In this document: one piece after another, positions 21,162 to 27,844 of the stretch
Numbering within the stretch: position 1 is the stretch's first letter
Layout: every line of letters begins with the position of its first letter
Origin: Hofstenia miamia
Taxonomy: Eukaryota > Xenacoelomorpha > Acoela
Direction: 5' to 3'
DNA length: 27,844 bases
Assembly (NCBI GenBank): GCA_004352715.1
Contig: SCFE01000009.1
Location: forward strand, 2,014,300-2,042,143
Position numbers and translations under genes: made by a program
The notes under the pieces: model-generated
Told to the model about the DNA's origin: nothing
The model's input: only the letters and a program-made list of their open reading frames with translations
Database searches by the model: none

Positions 21162-21486
21162 AAATTTGACTTCAGCCAAAAGATACATTTGAAAAATTTT
21201 GAATTTTTGATTATATTTTCAAACACACATTCAAAATATCATTAAAATCCAATCAATTTATAAAATTTTATTGAAAAAACGTGTGAAAATGCTCAACCTT
21301 TGAATGGGCAATTCTAATACTTAGGTAAAAAAAAGTTGGCTGATCTATTTTTTTTTGATTTGAAAATTTTATCGTAAAAATCTATTTGGAAAAGCAGATA
21401 ATTGTCTTTTGGTTTAGTCTGGAAGCAGAGTATTCTGTCCGAGATAAGAGCACACCAGAAAGAGGATGACCAGGATTTTCTTGAAT

Positions 21487-21600
21487 AGTTAGACTAGGGA
21501 ATGACCCATGTCCGTGCCCGGCCTTTAGCCCGTACCCATGTAAATAGGCCCGTTGGTATGTCCGTGCCCGTATGCTAAGCCCGCTATGGCCGTAGCTAAA
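21487..21600. repeat. GC-rich dispersed repeat (second copy)
   Basis: Contains CATGTCCGTGCCCGG and TATGTCCGTGCCCGT as an internal near-repeat, plus TTTAGCCCGTA and GCCGTAGCTAAATGTTACT. The last two words reappear in altered form at 27555-27595 (CCTTAGCCTGTA, AGTAGCTAAATCTTACT). Surrounding DNA is AT-rich. Confidence 0.5.
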
Positions 21601-22387
21601 TGTTACTTAACAAAAATTGCTTCATGCAACAAGAAAACCTTCAGCTGCGTTATTAAAATGAAACATACTTAACCTGTCATAGCCATCAACAAAATTAGTT
21701 TTTGTTGTAATCACTGAGAAGTTGAATTTCGCAACTATAAGATCATAATTAAGTCCCGTTTTGTGCAGATTAATCAACAAATTTTGTCAACCATTGAGGA
21801 AGCTTGTTTCAAGCCTCATTACCATAATTAGGGTTAGGATATATATATGTTTAAGGCATAAAGCAGATTTTTACGCATATTTGGACACAGTTTTCATTAC
21901 CGTATATTTTTATGATAGACCACATATTCCATCGTATTTCACACGCGAGTGTCACAGATGCCAAATATTTCACTGAATTTTATCTGTTCCTGCAATACCA
22001 CGAAACTCAAGATTCACAAATATTGGAAATTTTAAAACTTATATATTTGCTGTACGACAACTTAATGTAATAATTGTGTTTCATTAAGGTATCTTTCAGC
22101 ACAATGAAGATTTGAATGCCTTACAGGAAATCTTGGTTTATGATTGTAAAGCAAAAACCGATTGTACTAAGGGTTAATGAACTTCTTGTGAGCCCGCCTT
22201 CGAATATTCTGGATAAAATGCATTTAATAGTAATTGGCTTCCACTTTTAAGGAGGGACTGGTTTGGCGGGTTTCGGAAGAGGATGAATATTCGACTGCTT
22301 ATAAAAGGAGTAAAATATTGCATTCTAAGAAGGTAATTAAATTATTAACCTAAGTAGGAAAGCCATCAGGGCGCATATTGGTTCTTT
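21601..22387. other. Unassigned stretch
   Basis: No gene recognised. A short plus-strand frame near 22235-22350, containing VWRVSEEDEYSTAYK, looks protein-like, but it is under 40 codons with no start or clear splice signals. Confidence 0.4.
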
Positions 22388-22708
22388 TCACCGTACTGAG
22401 CGCTGAAAACACTTCCAATAATGACAATTCAGGCAGTACTTCAGTAGATAGGACATACACTCGAGTGGGCTCAACATACGTGTCTGTTGATGAAACCTCC
22501 GCAAATCGATCATTAATGTCTTCAGGTCTTCTTTAATATTTGGGATAAATTCAGAATCAGTTACTTTAATAGTAGCCATTTCTACGGTTAACTTCTTTAT
22601 TGATTTCTTCAGTGTGGGTAGTTTAGAATATGAGAGAAATTTACATGTTATCAGCGGTGATTTCAAACTATCTACATTTGCCCCAACTGAAACACAATTA
22701 GGATGCAT
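22388..22708 (-). CDS. Unidentified open frame, 106 codons
   Basis: Begins MHPNCVSVGANVDSLKS. A central part rich in charged and hydrophobic residues (LPTLKKSIKKLTVEMATIKV, then NIKEDLKTLMIDLRRFHQQT) could form helices, and the end is Cys-containing (YLLKYCLNCHYWKC). The helical charge pattern is more protein-like than most chance frames here. No family is recognised. About one frame of this length is expected by chance in a window of this size and composition, so this is weak. Confidence 0.25.
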   Translation of the reverse strand: MHPNCVSVGANVDSLKSPLITCKFLSYSKLPTLKKSIKKLTVEMATIKVTDSEFIPNIKEDLKTLMIDLRRFHQQTRMLSPLECMSYLLKYCLNCHYWKCFQRSVR

Positions 22709-23585
22709 CCATTTTTCAAAGTCATTTCATTGAAACCACAAGAAAAGATTTTGTTGCAAACTGTACATGAAATTTGTGTAGATTTTAAAACAGTCATTGA
22801 ATTTAGTATATGGTACAGTAATTCAATTTTAATTATAATAACAAAAACTTTACCAAGTGTTCAAACTTTTTACCCATTTATATTGGGGCCCGTTTTAGCT
22901 GTACAGAATGTGATCTGATGAAAAAGTGTGAATTTGCAAAGTAACAAGAATATCAACGTTTGGTCAGACTATGTGCCCTCTCTATTTAGAAAATCAAAAA
23001 CCACATTTTGACTATGGCTTTGGGTTTGGGCACATTCATTAGAATTATGCATCGCGCTGCAATTGCTCATCTATTTGGCATAATAAACCCTAAGAAAATA
23101 GTGACAATTATTCCAAATAATTTTTTTAATTTTTGAAAATTCAAATTGCTTAGTCATTTACCTTTGATCATTGCACAAGGAGCCAATAATTTTGGTAAAT
23201 CTGATTAGTCAACAATACACTCTCAATTAAATGACCTTTAAAAGTTGTTAAAGTTGTCATTTTTTGCACATATTAAACAAAAACATTTTTCCAACCCTTG
23301 AAGATTTGAAAAGCTTGAGCCTAACAATGCAGTGGACATATAGTTTTCCAGGCATTGCATAATGTATTTGTCACGTTCATCTTTCCAGCAAATGTCTTAG
23401 GATTTAGAGCTATAATTTCTAATGCATAATTCAAAAAAGAAACCAACTTGCATTAAAATGGCAAACATTAGTAAAATTTCATCTATTGGTTGAGTCAATT
23501 ATTTTTTAGCGCGTTATTTTCATAAAAAATATTGCAACTTAGTTACTGTTTCAAGAAAGATGGATAAGCAACCATTCTAAAATAG
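22709..23585. other. AT-rich stretch, no gene seen
   Basis: No RNA gene, transposon motif or convincing frame was found between the unidentified minus-strand frame and the SINE-like remnant. Confidence 0.5.
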
Positions 23586-23760
23586 TGGTGTGGTGGATCA
23601 ATGGCCTAAGCGGTCAAAAACTCTTGTCTATGGAAAGATCAATTCGATCTCTGGTGGCTCTTAATTAGTTGCTAACACTATTTGCATTGATGTACAAAAT
23701 ATTGATATTGTATCAATATCCCGACATTGCAACAGAAAACTAAATAAAATGTTACAATAA
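23586..23760 (+). mobile_element. tRNA-derived SINE-like remnant
   Basis: The head GGTGTGGTGGATCAATGGCC leads into TGGCCTAAGCGG (23602-23613), which fits the RNA polymerase III A box (TRGCNNARYNGG). Some 40 bases on, AATTCGATCT (23641-23650) is a degenerate B box (GGTTCGANNCC). The order and words resemble tRNA-derived SINE heads common in invertebrates. The cloverleaf is not intact, so it is not a working tRNA. An AT-rich tail follows, with a 9-bp inverted repeat ATATTGATA/TATCAATAT at 23699-23719. The 3' end is a guess. Confidence 0.45.
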
Positions 23761-23980
23761 ATATCTAACAACAAACTTTGGAATTTTTAAGTGAAAGACT
23801 CAAATTAGCATGAAAGCGAATTATGTCTTAAGTAACAAAAATACATCAAAGTTTAGTCCCTTTGCACTATTTTTAACTTTATTAATTAGGAAATGCACTT
23901 TGCAGTTCATTAACCTACAAAGATTTTTAAATAACACAGGATGCATGAAACTATATTTTTTCTTACCAAAATAGTCAGAA

Positions 23981-24094
23981 AAATATATATATAAATATAT
24001 CACTGTTTATATATGTATATATGCAAATATATAAAATATACATTATATATATATACATTATCTATATATATATATATATAAATATATATATATA
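23981..24094. repeat. Complex TA-rich microsatellite
   Basis: Alternating runs of TA with interruptions (TATACATTA, TATGTATA) extend over about 110 bases, directly upstream of the plus-strand retrotransposon fragment. Confidence 0.9.
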
Positions 24095-24145
24095 CTGAAT
24101 TTGACGATTTGAGTATTATCAAAAAAGCATAAATTTAGTAGTTAA

Positions 24146-24620
24146 AGCATCAGTTTAAAAAAGAATGTTTCGAAAACAGCTGAGGTTGTTATTGCAAATC
24201 CAAACAGTAGAAAAGACCCCATAAAAAACCTTATAAACTACACCATAACAATTGGGGGAGAAGAGTGTCATTCCTATAAATACCTTGGATTATGCATAGC
24301 GAAAAACTTAAGATGGGAGGAACATGTCCATTTTATTTTCAGGAAAACAAATTACAAAATTTAATGCACGTCTTTCGTTATGAAATTTCGAATTAGAGAA
24401 AATCAAGAGTATGTCTCCATAAAACTTACATGTATATGTGTCCCAATTATTTATGTGCAGATGAGTATCTGTTCCAGCATTAACTGAAAGTCATCGGAAA
24501 TGTTTAAAAAGACTTCCTAAATTATTGTGAAAGATAACTAACATTGAAAAAAGAATATATGTTTATTATATTAACGAAAAATTCAATTTGAAACCATTAT
24601 ACAGAAAATCGTTAGAATAA
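24146..24620 (+). pseudogene. Non-LTR retrotransposon reverse transcriptase, C-terminal fragment
   Basis: The first frame (24146 to TAA at 24362-24364) reads LKKNVSKTAEVVIANPNSRK, then SYKYLGLCIAKNLRWEEHVHF. This is the standard 'LNv.KTevvi.np' and 'kYLGl.id..L.W.eHi' series that closes the RT domain of LINE ORF2. A second frame (24365-24487) continues with MKFRIRENQEYVSIKLTC, in the position of the thumb helices. A third (24486-24620) carries RKCLKRLPKLL, a stop, then NIEKRIYVYYINEKFNLKPL, typical of the region after the thumb. Two frame changes and an internal TGA make it dead. The catalytic YADD block lies upstream and is absent. It differs from the minus-strand LINE at 6454-7016, so at least two families are present. 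Clade not resolved (Jockey/CR1-like). Confidence 0.75.
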
Positions 24621-24817
24621 AAATCAATCATGATAAATTTGAAAAATCCAACAGCAATATTCGCAATGAACATGTTTTACGATATGCTAGCATGTTGTTT
24701 ATAAGCATTCTTTCATCTACTCTCCCAGGAAATATCTAATCAATGGAAAAAAACCTCAGTTCCTACAGCAAAGCTGTCTATTCCCCCTACATTGCAGCAT
24801 TGCTGCGATGTAAAGGA

Positions 24818-24820
<3 letters not shown>

Positions 24821-24871
<51 letters not shown>
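24821..24871. repeat. (TA)n microsatellite
   Basis: A pure TA tract of about 25 units, the longest uninterrupted one in the window. It may have grown from the 3' tail of the preceding retrotransposon. An imperfect inverted repeat (CATTGCAGCA / TTGCTGCGATG, about 24790-24811) precedes it. Confidence 0.97.
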
Positions 24872-24873
<2 letters not shown>

Positions 24874-25255
24874 TCTCCATCACATCATCATCAAGTGCTT
24901 CGCCAATTCAATATCCGAAATGTTCTTCCAAACAAGATGATGATAGTAACAGCATTTCCAAATAAAGTTCTGTCATAAATAAATACACTTTTAATAAAAG
25001 AAAGTAATATATATTATTAAGATTGGGTGAGGCTGTCCTGCTGAGTTCCGATGACTTCCAAGAAAAAAGATCAGAGGTGTCAAGTCAATTTAATGATTTT
25101 ATCCAATCCGCATCATCAATATAAAGTCCATTAATCAAGATATGTTCACTCCAGATTTTTGATTCCTCAATTTTTTTGAGATTTTTGCTTAAATATTGTA
25201 TGGAATCCACGAGATATTGAACCTTCCATTAAAACTTCTCTCAAGTTTGTTAAAT
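24872..25255. other. Unassigned stretch between two transposon remnants
   Basis: No feature is clear. On the minus strand some short frames continue from the pseudogene at 25256-25675 (for example one containing KNLKKIEESKIW), but they cannot be joined with confidence. Confidence 0.4.
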
Positions 25256-25675
25256 TTAATGCGTGTTTTTTTTACAGTTTTGGACAATATCATCTACCGA
25301 ACAAAACTTTTGAATTCTGCAATGTAGAAACGCAGACAATGTTCCAAGTTATGTTCCCTGAAATTTTTGAGTTTATTAACGAGTCCTTTCCATATATTGG
25401 TGACTCTCTGAGTCGTTTTGAATATTCATTGTCAGTGCCGCTTAATCGTCTTTTCTTTGAAAAAGATGCTATACTCAGATTGGATTTACGCGGAAAGTTG
25501 ATGCACTTCTAGTTGCAATAGCATTGTAGATGGTGTCAGGGCAATCATACCTTAAACTTTCTATTAGTGACCTAATTTCAGACTTGAGCTCAATTAACAA
25601 TTTCCTCAGATTTTCAACAACCTTCAGCTGCTCGTTAATCTTTAGCAAAATATCAACTCTTGATTCATTTTCTCT
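25256..25675 (-). pseudogene. Frameshifted coiled-coil protein, probably transposon ORF1
   Basis: The first frame (25675 to TGA at 25475) reads NESRVDILLKINEQLKVVE, then LRKLLIELKSEIRSLIESL, a clear heptad-type coiled coil of about 45 residues. A one-base change near 25490 leads to a second frame (to 25290) with KKRRLSGTDNEYSKRLRESP, then ITWNIVCVSTLQNSK. A further change near 25300 gives SVDDIVQNCKK and a stop at 25256. Coiled coil, basic linker, then a 'w.ifVSrL.p.tsvddIv.yc' RNA-binding-like segment is the plan of ORF1/gag-like proteins of non-LTR retrotransposons, which bind the element RNA. The family call is inference. The plus strand is also open here (25181-25512), but its frame has no such pattern. 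No intact start is visible; TGA precedes the first frame. Confidence 0.5.
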
Positions 25676-25785
25676 TCACAGGGTAAATAACGGGCCTGTC
25701 CTTATACAAGAAAGACACCCAACCAATGTATCAGAAGAAAAAACTAGAGCAAATGTGAAAACAGCCGTACATCATTGAGGCATGC

Positions 25786-25812
25786 ATATATATATATATA
25801 TGTATATATATT
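25786..25812. repeat. (TA)n microsatellite
   Basis: A TA tract with one TG interruption. Confidence 0.95.
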
Positions 25813-25896
25813 TGAAGCACATTTTGCTAAGATTTATATTAATTGTAATAGAGCACTTTGCCCAACATTTTCTATTACACTTTAGTCATCTTCAGA

Positions 25897-26258
25897 AGCA
25901 ATAAAGTTTGTTGGAAATTGATGCAAATTTTTCAATATAGTACAAATATATTGATTTATTCTCAAGTGTTCTCGTATTAATGGTAATTTTTGAAAAATCA
26001 TTTATTAAAGTACATTTAATTATGAAAATTAAACATCAATAAGAGATAAATATGCCTTTGAGACAATGGTTCGCCTCTATATTGATTGCTTTGAAAAATT
26101 CACTTCCCTTATCGAAAAATCTGATAGCATTTTAAGATAATAGAGGCATTTTAATGTTTAATCAAAATTTATTGTTGTTTTAAAAATTAGTTAAAACTAT
26201 ACTATNAGCAATAAAGTTTGTTGGAAATTGATGCAAATTTTTCAATATAGTACAAATA
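25897..26258 (+). repeat. 52-bp exact direct repeat at a single-N joint
   Basis: Bases 25897-25948 are identical to 26207-26258, the latter starting immediately after the N at 26206. As at 3699, 10295 and 11670, this marks a contig join. The DNA between the repeats contains no gene. Confidence 0.9.
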
Positions 26259-26271
26259 GAGTGATTTTATA

Positions 26272-26300
26272 CAGTGCGTTCGGAAAGTCTCTCCGCAGTG
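26272..26300 (+). repeat. Left terminal inverted repeat of the mariner-like element
   Basis: 29 bases pairing with 26850-26878 at 27 positions. Preceded by the TA target duplication. Confidence 0.93.
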
Positions 26301-26400
26301 AAAATACATTTTATGTAAACTAAACTCATTTAATCAACTTACACAGTTGGATGCCTGCATTATTGGCGATGAATAATTCATTATTCTGCCAATCAGCTAA

Positions 26401-26752
26401 CTTACCAAGAATGAGAAACGTTACGGGTACTTCCAGCAAGATGGAGCAACGGTTCACATTGCCCATGTGACTATGCGATTCTTAGAAGATGTGTTTGATG
26501 AACGTGTAATTTTAAAGCACATTGGGCAGCCTCGTTCGCCTGATCTGACCCCGCCAGATTTTTACATTTGGGGCAGCTAAAGGTTGCGTTTATAAAGACA
26601 GCCCTACTACGATCGATCAACTCAAAAAAGCAATGCGTGATTTCATTACCTCGATAACACATGAAACTTTTCAAAGGGTCTTTCTGAACAAAATTCGGAG
26701 AGTCAACATGTGTCTTACCAATAAAGGCCATCATTTTCAACATTTATTGTAA
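26401..26752 (+). pseudogene. Mariner-like transposase, C-terminal part, broken
   Basis: The first frame (26401-26580) reads KRYGYFQQDGATVHIAH, then MRFLEDVFDERVI and PRSPDLTPPDFYIWG. These hold the second and third catalytic aspartates of the DDD triad (codons 26440-26442 and 26557-26559, 38 residues between them by my count). A frame change at about 26566-26585 follows and also creates a TAA. The second frame (26585-26752) continues CVYKDSPTTIDQLKKAM, then NKGHHFQHLL before TAA, the usual C-terminus of this group. The N-terminal DNA-binding domain and first Asp are missing, and TAA directly precedes the first frame. It cannot make active enzyme. The enzyme normally binds the inverted repeats and cuts and pastes the element at TA. 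Confidence 0.9.
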
Positions 26753-26849
26753 ATCAAAAGGTGATTTCTATAATTAATATACTTGTATCATATGCCATAT
26801 AAAACTATCTAAATAAATTGTTTAAACAATTTGGATTTTTTTAAAAACT

Positions 26850-26878
26850 CACTGCAGAGAGACTTTCCGAACTCACTG
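26850..26878 (-). repeat. Right terminal inverted repeat of the mariner-like element
   Basis: Inverse of 26272-26300 with two mismatches, followed by the TA duplication at 26879-26880. It starts about 100 bases after the transposase stop. Confidence 0.93.
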
Positions 26879-26924
26879 TATGTATGATATATATACATTG
26901 GGTGTGTAAGAATGTGTATACGCT

Positions 26925-27224
26925 ATTAGATATGCACTCAGACTAACTTCATTGTACTATTACGGCTTTAAGAATGATTTTTCCATAATAGGTGAATATT
27001 AAAATCTTTTTAATGTCATTATGCTAATAGGGATTTAGATTTCTTAAAGCAAAACAGTGTAAGACTTTGAATCTGTTCAGTTTACAGCATGAAAAGCAAC
27101 GGTTTCAACTTAAAAGAGAACTTTTCGAGAAAGAATTAAGCGCGTTTCGTTCTTCTCTGAAAAGAATAAATGAGCTTCGAATGTAAATATTTGATGAACT
27201 TTAAGAAATGAGTGCATATCTAAT
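26925..27224. mobile_element. Possible small element bounded by 16-bp perfect inverted repeats
   Basis: ATTAGATATGCACTCA at 26925-26940 is matched in perfect inverse by TGAGTGCATATCTAAT at 27209-27224. Such a match within 300 bases is very unlikely by chance. It could be a MITE-like transposon or the footprint of an inverted duplication. No clear target duplication is seen outside the repeats. The inside holds a coiled-coil frame at 27031-27186. Confidence 0.5.
27031..27186 (+). CDS. Coiled-coil open frame, possible terminal exon or transposon protein tail
   Basis: A frame of 51 codons ends at TAA 27184-27186 and is open from a TAG at 27028-27030. There is no ATG near its start, but ATTTAG| and AAACAG| precede it and could serve as splice acceptors (about 27037 and 27056). 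It reads SLQHEKQRFQLKRELFEKEL, then RSSLKRINELRM. The run is highly charged and amphipathic with heptad spacing, unlike chance frames in this AT-rich DNA. Such tails (…EKQ…LkrELfekEL…) are common at the C-terminus of Myb/SANT-type DNA-binding proteins, including transposon-encoded ones. That resemblance is suggestive only. It sits inside the 16-bp inverted repeats, so it may be part of that element. Confidence 0.35.
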   Translation, partial: GFRFLKAKQCKTLNLFSLQHEKQRFQLKRELFEKELSAFRSSLKRINELRM

Positions 27225-27523
27225 CAACAAAAAATGTTCGCTAATACAATTCTAAAGATAACAAAAGTTATTCTTTCTAATCTAATTAAAACAGTGGTGT
27301 AATTTCACAATAGATTTAATGTTTCTGTAAAAATATTACTTATGAATGCAATTGCACTACAGTTCTCAAAAGAATATACTTGGGTATTGAGAGAGATTCA
27401 TGCAATGCACTAAAAACTTGTTGTGTGGAAGCATTATTGTTAAAAAAGTGGATTTCTTTAATGTGTTTTGACCCTGATTGGATACAAATGTTTTAATGAT
27501 TTGCTCGTTTCTATAAAATCCAC

Positions 27524-27600
27524 TGCCTAGGGTAAGGCCTGCACCCGGACCTTAGCCTGTATCTTAACCCCGATATATAAGTAGCTAAATCTTACTGAAA
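27524..27600. repeat. GC-rich dispersed repeat (third copy, decayed)
   Basis: GCACCCGGACCTTAGCCTGTA and AGTAGCTAAATCTTACT parallel GTGCCCGGCCTTTAGCCCGTA and CGTAGCTAAATGTTACT at 21515-21610 in the same orientation. It is shorter and more AT-shifted than the other copies. Confidence 0.45.
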
Positions 27601-27844
27601 TAAAATAACTGCTAGCGTGTAACGCATGCTGTTTTATCTTTTTTCATGACAATAATGTACAGAAGTACCACATTTTTATCAATGTAACCTCAGATGATGA
27701 CAGTTTAAGTGAAATCGAACTCTGATATTGATGAACATCTTTTATTTTTATTTTGCCTAGTGTAGTATGTTCTGTACCAAGTTATAATAAATGTTATGAA
27801 TCTATATAGAGCTTAGTGTTTTATGATTTCATGATATATATATA

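Larger units (their letters stand above)
26272..26878 (+). mobile_element. Internally deleted mariner-like transposon, 607 bp
   Basis: The ends are 29-bp inverted repeats (26272-26300 and 26850-26878), differing at two positions, that start CAGTG and contain TTCGGAAAGTCTCT. Each end is bordered by TA (26270-26271 and 26879-26880), the target duplication of IS630/Tc1/mariner elements. Full-length relatives encode a transposase of about 340 residues. Here only the C-terminal third remains, so 5' coding sequence has been lost. The well-kept ends suggest a fairly recent insertion or one moved by an enzyme from elsewhere. Confidence 0.92.

Noticed and set aside
21100-21165. Minus-strand TSDFGLANL resembling a protein-kinase DFG motif
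   Set aside because: No other kinase motif (HRD, APE, VAIK) lies in frame nearby, and a stop follows shortly after, so it is a coincidence.
22235-22350. Short plus-strand protein-like frame (VWRVSEEDEYSTAYK)
   Set aside because: Under 40 codons, with no start, no clear splice sites and no known motif.
23586-23660. Intact tRNA gene
   Set aside because: The A box fits, but the B box is degenerate and I could not fold acceptor and anticodon stems, so a SINE-like remnant is the better reading.
24743-24940. 65-codon plus-strand frame
   Set aside because: It is centred on the (TA)n tract, which translates as repeated Tyr-Ile.
25181-25512. Plus-strand open frame of about 110 codons after a strong splice-acceptor-like TTTTTTTTACAG
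   Set aside because: The minus strand gives a more protein-like pattern (coiled coil, basic linker) over the same bases, and the plus frame has no recognisable domain.
1-27844. CRISPR array, operons, ribosome-binding sites or bacterial terminators
   Set aside because: No regularly spaced repeats and no prokaryotic gene organisation; the sequence is from an animal nuclear genome.

Overview
This is a non-coding-rich window from a nuclear eukaryotic scaffold, almost certainly an invertebrate animal. It is strongly AT-rich, has no operon-like gene packing, and carries long (TA)n microsatellites. It also holds decayed transposons of several animal classes and one recognisable GPCR exon. The transposon mix (mariner with a PRSPDLTPPD-type transposase, hAT/DUF659-like transposase, non-LTR retrotransposon tails) fits an arthropod such as a spider, but other invertebrates are not excluded. 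Three long N gaps and at least five single-N joints mark a draft assembly.

Layout. 1-2670: AT-rich DNA with nothing identifiable. 2674-3458 (minus): a broken hAT/DUF659-like transposase. 3500-6290: no recognised gene; single-N joint at 3699. 6454-7016 (minus): 3' end of a non-LTR retrotransposon ORF2 with one stop and one frameshift, its probable 3' UTR at 6289-6453. 7351-7735: GC-rich dispersed repeat. 9015-9690: gap. 9691-10867 and 12496-13600: two near-identical copies of one segment with a small hairpin; probably two haplotypes placed in tandem. Between them (11754-12396, minus) lie two adjacent protein-like open frames of unknown identity. 13601-19400: AT-rich DNA, microsatellites, a third gap, small hairpins. 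19407-19592 (plus): an exon encoding the third transmembrane helix of a rhodopsin-family GPCR, the best candidate for a functional host coding sequence. 19600-23500: unassigned DNA with a palindrome flanked by direct repeats and a second GC-rich repeat. 23586-23760: tRNA-derived SINE-like remnant. 24146-24620 (plus): a second retrotransposon RT tail. 25256-25675 (minus): a frameshifted coiled-coil protein, probably a transposon ORF1. 26272-26878: an internally deleted mariner element with both terminal inverted repeats and its TA duplication. 26925-27224: a roughly 300-bp segment bounded by 16-bp perfect inverted repeats, with a coiled-coil frame inside. 27524-27600: third copy of the GC-rich motif.

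How the parts relate. Apart from the GPCR exon nothing looks like a working gene, and no pathway can be assembled. The window reads as intronic or intergenic DNA of a GPCR gene, filled with transposon debris of different ages. The least decayed element is the mariner. No undescribed functional system is demonstrated; the closest candidates are the inverted-repeat element at 26925-27224, the palindromes set between 8-bp direct repeats, and the unidentified frames at 11754-12396.
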